Assembly (NCBI RefSeq): GCF_001686985.1
Contig: NZ_CP015322.1
Span: 248,001 to 312,000, forward strand
Length of the DNA: 64,000 bases
Reading direction: 5' to 3'
Source of the DNA: Mesorhizobium amorphae CCNWGS0123
Lineage (GTDB): Bacteria; Pseudomonadota; Alphaproteobacteria; Rhizobiales; Rhizobiaceae
The notes beneath the pieces were generated by a model. That model worked only from the letters and a program-made list of their open reading frames with translations, ran no database searches and was not told the origin of the DNA. The translations under genes were made by a program, and so were the position numbers. Below, piece after piece: positions 1 through 9,032 of this stretch; position 1 is the first letter of the stretch; the number at the start of each line of letters is the position of its first letter.

Positions 1-1716
1 GAGGTATTTGACGGGCAGGCCGACTATCGGCGCTACGTTTCGGACAGCCTTCAAAAGGGTAGCGCCACGATTGGTTCCTTGTCCGGCGTTATCGTAAAGT
101 CGTTGCAGGAAAAGAAGATCGCCAACTGGCTTTGGCTGCATTCAGTCGCCTTCGAATACGAACGGCAGATTGCAGTAGAGGAAGATGGTGACGCGGTCCG
201 CCATCTGCATCCCGATTTCTACTATCTGCAGACCGCAACCGTGCACGAGCATTTCGCGCTCAATGCGGACGGAAGCTCACCCTTTGCGGACTATGCCCAG
301 CACGCCGAGCACAAACGGCTGGCATATCGCCGCAATGAGATCGATTTCTTCGAGACGACTTCCGCCCAGGCCAGCAACGAGACGCTGCTCAGCACGCTCG
401 AATCCGAACTGGCGCGGCGCTCCATACCTTTCGAGCGCAAGAGCTACGCCGAAATCACCAAGGCGCTTGATCCTGTGATTATCAAGCACTATCACCAGCT
501 GATATCCACCTGCTTGAAGCATATACGGGCCAGCCACCTCACACTCGACATGCTGCTCGAACGTGCCAAGACCTTGCATGACAAGGAGCGCGCGAAGCTA
601 TTCGCGCGCGTGGTCTGGATGATCACTCAGGGATATTCCCGGAAGCTCGAGGAAGCCAAGCGGATCGACTTCGATTCGATGATCGCGGATGCGGTCCGGC
701 TGGTCGAGTCCGGTCGATATCGAAGCCCCTATTCCCTCATTCTCGTGGATGAGTTTCAGGACATTTCCGAACCCCGCGCTAACCTCATCAAGGCGCTCAA
801 ACAGCAGAAGGCGTTCAGCAAGGTGTTCGCGGTAGGAGACGACTGGCAGTCGATCTATCGCTTTGCCGGATCGGACATCACGATCTTTATGCGGTTCGAG
901 GCAAATTTCGGGACCAGTTGGCAGGGGCGCCTGGAGCAGACGCATCGCTGCAACCAGCTCATTGCCGAAACGGCCGCTAAGTTCGTCCAGCGCAATCCCG
1001 AACAGATCAAGAAGTCCGTCCGCTCGACGCGCCCAGCCGTCTCGCGATCGATCCGTGTCATTCCCATCGATGATAAGCGCGACAAGCCGGACTTCGCAGT
1101 AGCTTGTCACCGCCTGCTGGAACGCCTTGACGCCGCTCTGGGTGGCATCGCCAACCGGTGGCGCGATGAAAACCGCGACAAGCTCAAGGTTCTGGTGTTG
1201 TGGCGCTACAACGTCCTCGATCCTTTCGAAGGAAGGCCCCCGTCCTTTGCCAACATCGAGGTGACCGGGCTGTCGTTTCACCGCGCCAAGGGCCTTGAGG
1301 CCGACTATACGGTCCTGCTCGATGTCAGCGAGGGCAACTATGGCGTACCAAGCCGCATCGAAGACGATGAGCTGCTGAACCTGGTCATTCCCCGCCCCGA
1401 GACCTTCGCCTACGCGGAAGAGCGACGCCTGTTCTACGTGGCGCTGACGCGTGCGAGCCGAGGCGTCTACATGATCACCAGTCGTCGTCAGCCATCCCGC
1501 TATATCCATGAGCTTTGCGAGATCGCCGGCGATGAAGTCCGCTTCGAGACGATTGAGGGAGCCGAATTGAGCCAATGTCCGGCCTGCCTCGTCGGCCAAT
1601 TGGTGGAGCGGCGCAGCAAAGACGGATCGAAGTTTCGTGGGTGCAATCAATTCCCGGATTGCAAACATTCCGAGCCGACAGTTGCAGGCCGGCGCCGTCC
1701 TTCACGACACAGGTAG
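1..1716 (+). CDS. UvrD/Rep-type DNA helicase, 5' end outside window
   Basis: The reading frame is open from the first base, so the true start and the Walker A region lie outside the window. What remains shows a Walker B motif (LILVDEFQDIS), the helicase motif VFAVGDDWQSIYRFAGSD, the late motif FHRAKGLEADYTVLL and VALTRA near the end, which together place it in superfamily 1 (UvrD/Rep, closest in style to helicase IV/HelD-like proteins). The last ~40 residues carry four cysteines (CPAC, then CNQFPDC) of a topoisomerase-type zinc ribbon, a known C-terminal add-on in this helicase group. It should unwind DNA with ATP in repair or recombination. It lies on the chromosomal side of the tRNA remnant at 4343. 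Confidence 0.88.
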   Translation, partial: EVFDGQADYRRYVSDSLQKGSATIGSLSGVIVKSLQEKKIANWLWLHSVAFEYERQIAVEEDGDAVRHLHPDFYYLQTATVHEHFALNADGSSPFADYAQHAEHKRLAYRRNEIDFFETTSAQASNETLLSTLESELARRSIPFERKSYAEITKALDPVIIKHYHQLISTCLKHIRASHLTLDMLLERAKTLHDKERAKLFARVVWMITQGYSRKLEEAKRIDFDSMIADAVRLVESGRYRSPYSLILVDEFQDISEPRANLIKALKQQKAFSKVFAVGDDWQSIYRFAGSDITIFMRFEANFGTSWQGRLEQTHRCNQLIAETAAKFVQRNPEQIKKSVRSTRPAVSRSIRVIPIDDKRDKPDFAVACHRLLERLDAALGGIANRWRDENRDKLKVLVLWRYNVLDPFEGRPPSFANIEVTGLSFHRAKGLEADYTVLLDVSEGNYGVPSRIEDDELLNLVIPRPETFAYAEERRLFYVALTRASRGVYMITSRRQPSRYIHELCEIAGDEVRFETIEGAELSQCPACLVGQLVERRSKDGSKFRGCNQFPDCKHSEPTVAGRRRPSRHR

Positions 1717-1794
1717 CGGCCATCAGCCGTGAGCCCGTGGCCGCGACCTTCGGAATCAGATCAAATGCAAAGAAGCCGGAGACGGGAAACGCGA

Positions 1795-2943
1795 ATGATC
1801 AAGGCGCCTGGATATTTCGGCGCGTGGGGCAACGTGCCTGCAGACGGTGACGTGCGGCCGTTCAGCATGCTCAATCCGTCGGGTGGTGACATCAACCGGA
1901 CCAACCGCCGGCATCACTTCATTTCGGCCGTCTATATGGACAGCTTTGCAGATGATAGCGGCAGGGTTCAGGTTTACCTTTGCGAGGCGCCTGGTAACCC
2001 GCTGCCGCCGATGAACCCCCGGGCCATCGGATTCGAGCGAGACTACTATTCCCAGAAGCTCCCCGGGGGTGGCCAGGACAACCACCGTTTCGAGGATTTG
2101 TGGAACACAATCGAGACCGTATGGCCGGAGACGGTGCAGGCGCTCGCGGCACGCCGCCTGTCACCCGCCATCTCCTTCAACGTGCTTGGAATGCAAACGA
2201 TCATGCGTGCGCGTGTTCCCGCCACACGCGATCGGCACGCGCTGATGATCGAGGCCAAGATTCGCTGCGAGCACAAGATCGGCGAGGAACTAGGCCTCCT
2301 TCCCCCGCAGCTCGAGCGCTATGCGGGCCAGTTCGACACCGTGCCGGTAGGCGTCAACCCACACGAGACGCTGCTGGCGATGAAAGGCGAGTTCAAAAAT
2401 TTCGGCGACCTCTGTTTCCGCCTTGGTTTCGAGGTGCTCCACAACAAGACAAGCACGCCTTTCCTCACATCGGACAATCCGGTCTGCAGCTATGATCCGT
2501 GTCAGCCGTTCCATGCGCGCAAGCCTTACGAGCACTTCGGCGAGGTGGAACTGATCTTCCCGGTTTCGGCGCGCATGCTTGTGCGTGGCTCCAGCAAACG
2601 TGGGCCGGTAAACATGATCTCGCGCCATCGTGACATCTCCGACAGCCGCAAGGTACGGCAACTCAATCGCACGATTGCGCAGTTTTCCTATCGCATGACC
2701 ATCGGCCAGGATCGCTCGAGCGACGATTTGATCCGCGCCCATGGCGCGTTGGTCCCGACCATCACCACAAGAGTGCGCCGGCTTGGGAAAGAGGTGCAAA
2801 TCATCTGCCGCGATGTTTTTGGCCCCCGGCCGACGCTCTCCCAATATATCGATACGCCCGAGAAAGCCGCGCGCCTTGAGGCCAGGATGGCCGCCGCATC
2901 GAGTCACGCGGACCCGGCCCCGCTTAAGGACAGCTACCGGTAA
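1795..2943 (+). CDS. DUF4238 family protein
   Basis: A 382-residue protein whose segment beginning NRRHHFISAVYMDSF matches the opening of DUF4238 proteins, a family of unknown function often found near phage-defence or accessory loci. The family core also includes a central segment with FLTSDNPVC, seen here about two thirds along. No signal peptide or membrane segment is evident. In-frame starts exist at 1729 (GTG), 1765 (ATG) and 1795 (ATG); 1795 is chosen because a purine-rich stretch precedes it and it leaves a gap after the helicase stop at 1716. Same strand as the helicase and close behind it, so co-transcription is possible. Confidence 0.7.
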   Translation: MIKAPGYFGAWGNVPADGDVRPFSMLNPSGGDINRTNRRHHFISAVYMDSFADDSGRVQVYLCEAPGNPLPPMNPRAIGFERDYYSQKLPGGGQDNHRFEDLWNTIETVWPETVQALAARRLSPAISFNVLGMQTIMRARVPATRDRHALMIEAKIRCEHKIGEELGLLPPQLERYAGQFDTVPVGVNPHETLLAMKGEFKNFGDLCFRLGFEVLHNKTSTPFLTSDNPVCSYDPCQPFHARKPYEHFGEVELIFPVSARMLVRGSSKRGPVNMISRHRDISDSRKVRQLNRTIAQFSYRMTIGQDRSSDDLIRAHGALVPTITTRVRRLGKEVQIICRDVFGPRPTLSQYIDTPEKAARLEARMAAASSHADPAPLKDSYR

Positions 2944-3133
2944 CGGGTAAAAACAAATGATGGCTGCCGCTTATTTTCGGCCGCGCTGCCATCTTGCCGA
3001 AGCCTTTCCCTTTCCGTCAGCCCTGGGGGCCCGCAATGGTCGACAGACATTCGTCAGGGCACCACGCGTACACATGGGACAGGGCCGATTCGGTTCGGCC
3101 CCCGATGCTGATGCAACGATAAGGAATGAAGCC

Positions 3134-3355
3134 ATGACGATCAAACAAGCAAGTACCCAAGTAGTCGCCGCCTTCATCGATTGGAAAGAAAGCCGAGGTC
3201 ACCGACCCGACGAAGTGCTGCGCGGTGACGATGCCTTCCTGTTCTACCTCGGCCTCGAAAGCAGCCGCTCGCCACTGCTCGACTTCCGTGCAACCGGTGA
3301 CAAGTGGCAAACCGTTCATGCGTGGTTACGCCGCCGCCGTTTCGTCAGCGACTAA
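3134..3355 (+). CDS. small conserved-looking hypothetical protein (73 aa)
   Basis: The frame is open from 2957, but the ATG at 3134 is preceded by a good ribosome site (AAGGAATGAAG) and begins a compact protein, MTIKQASTQVVAAFIDW. It is rich in charged and aromatic residues and ends RRRRFVSD. No membrane segment or known motif is recognised, so no function is offered. Codon use resembles the neighbours, and the start context makes it more likely real than a chance frame. Confidence 0.55.
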   Translation: MTIKQASTQVVAAFIDWKESRGHRPDEVLRGDDAFLFYLGLESSRSPLLDFRATGDKWQTVHAWLRRRRFVSD

Positions 3356-3493
3356 AAGGGCGTGGGATGGGCCGAGTGGGTGGGTCGCATTTCCCGACAC
3401 TCTCGGCCCGGACCACAGCTAAAATCCTGGCAGCCAGATGCGACTGCTTTCACGTGGTTGGCGGGGCGATTGGGCGACGGCGTGCAGTGCCCT

Positions 3494-3925
3494 CTATCCC
3501 TTCCGGTGCGCTGCCCACTTTTGCTCGGCGCTGATAAGTGTTTCGATCATTCCGATGCGCCCGGTCGGACCGGCCAGATGCGCATAACCATCGGGAATGC
3601 GGCGCACGATGATCGTCATGCCATAGCCGGGAACCTCAAAGGGTTTCCCGTCATCGAAAGCCTCGCGCGGCAGGTGAACATCGATCTGGCGGCTTTGGAA
3701 AGTCTCGGTGTTCGCGCCAGTCCAGATGTGGAAGACGCCGGGCGGCGTTTCCATCGTAATGTTCATCTTGACCGAGCCGTCCGGCTGCCGAACCGCACCG
3801 CCCCGATACTCAGCACCGGCAATATCGTTGCCTATAAGCGACCCGTTCCGAATTTCTATCACACCCTGCGAAGTGCCAGCCGTTGCGCTGGCGATCACCG
3901 CGTAAACACCGTCTGTCGCCGACAT
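3494..3925 (-). CDS. hypothetical protein (143 aa)
   Basis: The frame extends upstream to 3997, but the first natural-looking start is the ATG at 3925 (MSATDGVYAVIASATAG). The sequence is soluble-looking with alternating hydrophobic residues typical of a beta-rich fold (VIEIRNGSLIGNDIAGAEYRGG, then a stretch with VKMNITMETPPGVF). This two-part pattern resembles small alphaproteobacterial proteins of unknown function related to T3SS-negative-regulator-like or GrlR-like folds, but that link is only an impression. It converges on the small gene ending at 3355. Confidence 0.6.
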   Translation of the reverse strand: MSATDGVYAVIASATAGTSQGVIEIRNGSLIGNDIAGAEYRGGAVRQPDGSVKMNITMETPPGVFHIWTGANTETFQSRQIDVHLPREAFDDGKPFEVPGYGMTIIVRRIPDGYAHLAGPTGRIGMIETLISAEQKWAAHRKG

Positions 3926-4297
3926 GGGACGTGCCCTTTTCTCTTCGACTTCAAGCAATGCCTCAGGCCGATCGAGGGCGCAAGGGTGACGGCCCATCGA
4001 TAGCGCCTTCGGTGCCGGCCGCTACCCCCTTGCTCGCTGGGATGCCTCAAGCGCGCTGGCGCATTCAGGCGGCAAGGCGAGCGGGCGATATGCCTCGAAA
4101 AACTTTATGAGCTGTTGGTCCGCGCCGCTCTGCCGCCAATTTGATAGCGCTCGCAAGGAATGCAGGCAATGGCGGCAGAGAACAGGTCGACACTATCTCG
4201 TTGGCGGCGAAGCGTAGCGCGGAAAGGTGTCGCGTTAGGGCAATCTGTGTTGAAAAGACTGGCTGTTTGAGACGGTTGCGTTCCTCTCAAACGGAAA
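3926..4297. other. no gene recognised
   Basis: About 370 bases upstream of the leftward gene at 3494-3925. Short frames cross it on both strands but none has a convincing start, ribosome site or recognisable protein. It may hold the promoter of the leftward gene and ends at the terminator of the tRNA remnant. Confidence 0.4.
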
Positions 4298-4322
4298 AAC
4301 CGCCCCGGTTAGACCGGGACGG
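4298..4322 (-). terminator. Rho-independent terminator of the tRNA-fMet gene
   Basis: Read on the minus strand, a 9-base stem (CCGTCCCGG paired with CCGGGGCGG, one mismatch) with a 5-base loop is followed at once by five Ts. It sits about 20 bases beyond the CCA end of the tRNA remnant, where a tRNA terminator belongs. Its presence on the left shows that the left side is the original chromosomal flank of the tRNA gene. Confidence 0.75.
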
Positions 4323-4342
4323 TAATTGATTTATGATAAAAT

Positions 4343-4389
4343 TGGTTGCGGGGACAGGATTTGAACCTGTGAACTTCAGCTTATGAGCC
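4343..4389 (-). other. 3' fragment of initiator tRNA-Met (integration site remnant)
   Basis: On the minus strand the 47 bases read from the anticodon loop (GGCTCATAAGC) through the variable region and T arm (CAGGTTCAAATCCTG) to the acceptor end CCCCGCAACCA, matching the 3' half of an alphaproteobacterial initiator tRNA-Met. The D arm and 5' acceptor strand expected after 4390 are absent. A tRNA 3' piece next to the tRNA's own terminator is what integration of an island at a tRNA gene leaves at the far end: the intact tRNA is rebuilt at the other end. The island therefore starts at about 4390 and runs right. Confidence 0.82.
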
Positions 4390-4666
4390 GGGAACGCCGT
4401 TCACCCTTCGAACAACACGACTGTCGTTTGGCTGGCAAGCCATCGGTCACCTACAGCGGTGGGGTAATATCCTCATGTAGCCGATGTGCCGATAATGCAA
4501 CAGGATGCCGAACCTGATAAGGCATTTTCGCATAGAAACGCGCTGCTGCTCGCATCGCACGCGACCCTAAGGGGAACAACGCCGAACGGATTTCACATAA
4601 CGACATAAACATTTATTTATATGGTGTTTGACAAAGGGGCGTGCTGCTGCGATTGTCTCAATGTCG

Positions 4667-4836
4667 TGGTTCTCCGTACGGCACTGCCGCAGCGGAGCTA
4701 AGAGGGAAGCCGGTGCGATGCCGGCGCTGCCCCCGCAACTGTTAGCGGCGAGCCAATCCCACTCATGTCACTGAGGCGAACAGCCTCGGGAAGACGGGTA
4801 GAGGCTATGACCCGCGAGCCAGGAGACCTGCCACGG
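4667..4836 (+). promoter_or_regulatory. cobalamin (B12) riboswitch upstream of metE
   Basis: Contains the conserved core in order: AAGAGGGAAGCCGGTG, the GCCGGCGCTGCCCCCGC block, AACTGTTAGCGGCGAG, GGGAAGACGGG, GGCTATGACCCGCGAGCC, and the B12 box AGGAGACCTGCC near 4821-4832. This is the adenosylcobalamin/cobalamin aptamer. It lies about 105 bases before metE, the B12-independent methionine synthase, so B12 would be expected to switch the gene off. The space between aptamer and start codon probably holds the expression platform, but I could not single out one stem with confidence. Confidence 0.93.
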
Positions 4837-4942
4837 CGAACAATGTCCACGGGCGGGGTGTCTCGGTGGTCGCGGTAGCCCGACGTTCCTGTCGGCCTAC
4901 TAGCGCCTTCCTTCTCCCCACGCCGCAACCATCGGGGTATGC

Positions 4943-7288
4943 ATGACTGTCTCTCAGCAAATTCCTGTAGCAACGCTCGGCGTGCCGCGTATCGGTCGCC
5001 GGCGAGAACTGAAGTTCGCGCTTGAAAGTTACTGGTCGAGAAAATCTTCTGCTGCCGACCTTCTCACGACGGCGAAGGCGCTCCGTGCCGCTAGCTGGGA
5101 GGAGCAGCATGATCGCGGCGTGTCGAAAATCCCGTCGAACGACTTCTCGCTCTACGACCATGTGCTCGACACCGCAGCCATGGTCGGCGCCGTCCCATCC
5201 CGTTACGGCTGGAATGGCGGTGAGGTCCCACTCGACGTCTACTTCGCCATGGCGCGCGGCAACCAAGGTCGAACGCAGGATTGTGGACAGCCTGGTCACG
5301 AGCATACGGCTTATGAACCTAACCTAACCGCGATGGAAATGACCAAATGGTTTGACACCAACTATCACTACATTGTGCCGGAACTTGAGGATGACCAGAC
5401 GTTCGCCCTTTCGTCGACGAAATCGGTTGATTACTTCCTCGAGGCTAAAGCCCTTGGCATTCACACACGCCCGGTCATCCTTGGACCGGTCACCTTCCTC
5501 AAGCTGGCGAAGTCGCCTGCCGAAGGTTTCAATCCCATCGCGCTCCTCCCACGGCTGTTGCCCGTCTACGAGCAACTCCTGCGGAGGCTAAGTCTGTCGG
5601 GAGCCGACTGGGTGCAGATTGATGAGCCAGCGCTTGTGCTCGATTTGAACCCGAACGAACGAGCTGCGCTCGAATTCGCCTATGGCCAGCTGTCGAAAGC
5701 CGCGCCCGAGTTGAAGATCATGCTGGCGACCTATTTCGGGTCGCTGGGAGACAATCTCGAGACCGCAATTTCTCTGCCGGTGGCGGGCCTGCATCTCGAT
5801 CTCGTGCGCGCTCCCGAGCAGTTGGAAACGGTTGGACGGCTCGCGCCGAAGGATCTGGTGCTCTCGCTTGGCTTGATCGACGGCCGCAACGTCTGGCGTG
5901 CGAACCTGCCTGCCATTCTCGACCGCATCAAGCCGATCGTCGCCGGCTGGCCGTTGGACCGCGTCGAGATCGCGCCTTCCTGCTCGATGCTGCATGTGCC
6001 GATCGACCTGCGGATGGAGACGGCGCTCGATGAGGACATCAGGTCGTGGCTCGCCTTCGCTGCCGACAAGACCGACGAGCTGGTCGTGCTGGCCGAAGCC
6101 TTGTCCAAAGGCAGGGATGCGGTAGCAGACGCGTTGAATGCTTCGGCCGAGGTGGCTGCCGCGCGCGCGACGTCCACAAAGGTCCATGATCCGCTCGTCG
6201 AGGGGCGGATCGCCAGCATCAATAGCGGCATGAAGCATCGAAAGAGCGCATTTTCGGAACGGACCAGAGTCCAGGCCGGCGCGCTAAGCTTGCCGCCGTT
6301 CCCAACGACGACCATAGGGTCCTTTCCGCAGACGCCGGAGGTGCGCAAGGCGCGTTCCGCCCATGCGAAAGGCAGGCTCAGCTATGTCGACTACGAGACC
6401 TTCCTGAAGAAGGAGACCAAGGCTGCTATTCGCTGGCAGGAGGAGATCGGGCTGGACGTGCTGGTGCACGGGGAGTTCGAACGAAACGACATGGTACAGC
6501 ATTTTGGCGAGCAGCTGTCCGGCTTCGCCTTCACCCAGCATGCCTGGGTGCAGAGCTATGGCTCCCGCTACGTTCGCCCGCCCATCATCTTCGGCGACGT
6601 GTCACGGCCCAATCCGATGACGGTGCGCTGGTGGCAATTCGCCCAGTCGCTTACCGAAAAGCCGGTGAAGGGAATGCTGACAGGCCCAGTGACCATTCTC
6701 AACTGGTCTTTTGTTCGCGACGATGTACCCCGCCCAGAGGCCTGCCGCCAGATCGCGCTTGCCATCCGCGATGAAGTGAGGGACCTCGAAAGATCCGGCG
6801 CAAGGATGATCCAGATCGACGAGGCCGCGTTTCGCGAAGGTTTGCCCCTGCGCAAGTCCGACTGGAAAGTCTATCTCGACTGGGCGGTCGAATGCTTCCG
6901 GCTCGCTTCAACGGGCGTAAAGGACGCGACCCAAATCCATACTCACATGTGCTATTCGGAGTTCAACGAGATCATCGACGCGATCGCTGAAATGGATGCG
7001 GATGTAATTTCGATCGAGACGTCGCGCTCGAAAATGGAACTTCTGGACGCGTTCACGAACTCGAAATATCCGAACGAAATCGGTCCCGGAGTCTATGACA
7101 TTCACTCACCACGCGTCCCGGAAGTCGCCGAGATTTCGGCCCTCCTTATGCTTGCCCGGGAGCGACTGTCCGACGCCCAACTGTGGGTAAACCCGGACTG
7201 TGGCCTCAAGACACGCAAGTGGGAGGAGGTCCGCCCTGCCCTCACGAACATGGTCGCTGCAGCACGCGCGCTCCGGGAGAAAGTGTAG
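4943..7288 (+). CDS. metE: cobalamin-independent methionine synthase
   Basis: 781 residues, slightly longer than the usual ~755. It transfers the methyl group of 5-methyltetrahydropteroyltri-L-glutamate to homocysteine, making methionine in the cytoplasm. The N-terminal half binds folate; the C-terminal barrel begins around FPTTTIGSFPQTPEVR and carries the zinc ligands (His and Cys in IHTHMCYSEF, second Cys in NPDCGLKTR). The conserved GMLTGPVTILNWSF and QIDEAAFREG stretches are intact. The ATG at 4943 follows the B12 riboswitch, so the gene should be expressed when cobalamin is scarce. It is the first gene inside the presumed island boundary. Confidence 0.96.
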   Translation: MTVSQQIPVATLGVPRIGRRRELKFALESYWSRKSSAADLLTTAKALRAASWEEQHDRGVSKIPSNDFSLYDHVLDTAAMVGAVPSRYGWNGGEVPLDVYFAMARGNQGRTQDCGQPGHEHTAYEPNLTAMEMTKWFDTNYHYIVPELEDDQTFALSSTKSVDYFLEAKALGIHTRPVILGPVTFLKLAKSPAEGFNPIALLPRLLPVYEQLLRRLSLSGADWVQIDEPALVLDLNPNERAALEFAYGQLSKAAPELKIMLATYFGSLGDNLETAISLPVAGLHLDLVRAPEQLETVGRLAPKDLVLSLGLIDGRNVWRANLPAILDRIKPIVAGWPLDRVEIAPSCSMLHVPIDLRMETALDEDIRSWLAFAADKTDELVVLAEALSKGRDAVADALNASAEVAAARATSTKVHDPLVEGRIASINSGMKHRKSAFSERTRVQAGALSLPPFPTTTIGSFPQTPEVRKARSAHAKGRLSYVDYETFLKKETKAAIRWQEEIGLDVLVHGEFERNDMVQHFGEQLSGFAFTQHAWVQSYGSRYVRPPIIFGDVSRPNPMTVRWWQFAQSLTEKPVKGMLTGPVTILNWSFVRDDVPRPEACRQIALAIRDEVRDLERSGARMIQIDEAAFREGLPLRKSDWKVYLDWAVECFRLASTGVKDATQIHTHMCYSEFNEIIDAIAEMDADVISIETSRSKMELLDAFTNSKYPNEIGPGVYDIHSPRVPEVAEISALLMLARERLSDAQLWVNPDCGLKTRKWEEVRPALTNMVAAARALREKV

Positions 7289-7320
7289 GCCGGAGGCTTT
7301 CTGAATTTCGCACCATGTCC

Positions 7321-7361
7321 CAGGGAAAAGTCGCCATCATTGTTGATTGCGACTTTCCCTG
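7321..7361. terminator. bidirectional terminator between metE and the peroxidase gene
   Basis: A long near-perfect inverted repeat (CAGGGAAAAGTCGC paired with GCGACTTTCCCTG, one base bulged) lies between the two convergent genes metE and 7372-8427. It suits termination from both sides, although the flanking T runs are short. Confidence 0.6.
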
Positions 7362-7371
7362 GCTCCGGCCA

Positions 7372-8427
7372 TTATTTTCCTAAGATCTGCGAGACAGGTC
7401 GAGGCGTCGCCGCCGTTTCGGCGGGCAAGATGGGATAGGCGACCTCGGGCACCTTTCCGGTCAGCGAGTTAAGGAAGGCAACGAGCCGGTCGATCTCTTC
7501 TTGCGTCAATTCTTCACCGAGCTGGGTGGTCCCCATGATAGCGACGGCCTGTTTCAGATCCCAGACCTTGCCCGAATGAAAGTATGGTGCGGTCAGTGCC
7601 ACGTTGCGCAACGGCGCCACGCGGAAGACATAGGCATCGTCGGGTGTATTGGTGACCGCAAATCGGCCCTTGTCTTTTTCCGGCAGGATGTCGGCGCCAG
7701 GCTTTTCAACAAGGCCAAATGGGTAATAGCCGTCCCCACCAACGTTGATGCCGGCATGGCAGGACGAGCAGCCTTTGTCCATGAAAAGGGCCAGGCCCCG
7801 TTTCTGTTCGGAAGTCATGGCGGCGTCATCGCCATTGAGGAAGTCATCGAAGGGGGACGGCGTGATCAGTGTCGCCTCGAAGGCTTCGATTGCCTTGGCG
7901 AAGTTATCGAAGGTGACACGATCGGCTTCACCCGGGAAAGCTGCATTGAACCACTCGACATATTGCGGCATCGACTTCAGCGTGGCGATGAGTTGACCCG
8001 GAGTGTTGGCCATTTCGCCACTGGCTTGGACCGGACCTTTGGCCTGGGCCTTCAGGTCTTCGGCGCGACCATCCCAGAACTGCGCGATGTTGAAGACCGA
8101 GTTCAATACCGTCGGCGCGTTGCGCGGCCCCTTCTGCCACCCATGGCCGATCGAGGTTTCCCGATTGTCGTCGCCCCCGGTGGCCAGGTTGTGGCACGAG
8201 TTGCACGAGAAGACGCCTGACGCCGAGACGCGTGGATCAAAGAACATGGCCTTGCCAAGGGCGATCTTCTCCTTTGTGATCGGGTTGTTGGCGACTGCCG
8301 GTGTGGTGGATGGCAAAGCCTTGAAGGTGGCCCGTGCCGTTTCCCTGAGGTCTTCGGGGATCGCTTGCGCAGCAAGAGCGGCAGCTACAGGCAAGGCGAC
8401 AGCCACCGTAGTCACTAGGATTTTCAT
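7372..8427 (-). CDS. periplasmic di-haem cytochrome c peroxidase
   Basis: 351 residues from the ATG at 8427, which gives a clean signal peptide (MKILVTTVAVALPVAAALAA). Two c-type haem sites are visible, CNSCH at residues 75-79 and CSSCH further on. The N-terminal block (ALGKAMFFDPRVS, SCHNLATGG, RNAPTVLNSVFN, FWDGRAEDLKAQAKGPV) is typical of bacterial cytochrome c peroxidases of the CcpA/MauG superfamily, which reduce hydrogen peroxide using electrons from small cytochromes. Its promoter must lie in 8428-9032. In rhizobia such enzymes help limit peroxide under microaerobic conditions. Length and motifs look intact. Confidence 0.92.
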   Translation of the reverse strand: MKILVTTVAVALPVAAALAAQAIPEDLRETARATFKALPSTTPAVANNPITKEKIALGKAMFFDPRVSASGVFSCNSCHNLATGGDDNRETSIGHGWQKGPRNAPTVLNSVFNIAQFWDGRAEDLKAQAKGPVQASGEMANTPGQLIATLKSMPQYVEWFNAAFPGEADRVTFDNFAKAIEAFEATLITPSPFDDFLNGDDAAMTSEQKRGLALFMDKGCSSCHAGINVGGDGYYPFGLVEKPGADILPEKDKGRFAVTNTPDDAYVFRVAPLRNVALTAPYFHSGKVWDLKQAVAIMGTTQLGEELTQEEIDRLVAFLNSLTGKVPEVAYPILPAETAATPRPVSQILGK

Positions 8428-9032
8428 AAATGGTCTCCCTGCGTGGTGCACCGCACCATTGTGGGACAAGCGGTTGGTGGGCGCCTTGCGCTAGATCAGG
8501 ACCGGTCCCCTGTGGTCGCGGCAGAGCCGCGACCGGCCCGGAAGTGAACGCTCTTCTGGATTGGATTTCAGGGAAGCAAAGGGGCGGTGCTCGGCAAGCC
8601 CCGAAGCGCTGGCGCCGGAGCCGGAGCAATAGCGGCTGACGGATGATGAACCTGCACCGTTTCGACCATTGAGAATGAACACGTTTGATACATCTTCCTT
8701 GACACGGGCTAGGACACGGCCGCGGCCATCGATTTCACAGTCCAAAGAGAGGATGGCAAAACAGAAATAGACCGCTTCGTTTCGAGAACACCGGCAATTT
8801 TTGAGCGCAAAGCTCACGGTCGAGACGCGCCAGGAAATGCGCGAAGCACCGCGGCGGCACGGTCGCCAATAACGGGCGGACCAACGTTCACGACGGCGCG
8901 ATACCGCGCTAAAGAGCTCGCCGCTGGACGAGCATCGCAATAATGCCGTCGAGACGTTTGTTGCTTTCAGTGGCAACCGGCACTATGAAGCGACGCTTCG
9001 CTGACTATGTTTCACGCCGCCTGGAGAGTTTC
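8428..9032. other. intergenic region, no gene recognised
   Basis: About 600 bases between the divergent peroxidase and mucR genes. A minus-strand frame covers 8491-8976 but its translation looks like random low-complexity Ser/Arg sequence and I recognise nothing. Promoters for both flanking genes are expected here; no sigma-54, FixK or nod box could be identified. Confidence 0.4.

Noticed and set aside
598..1668. Long minus-strand open frame (356 codons)
   Set aside because: It is antisense to the helicase gene, and its translation has no recognisable domain.
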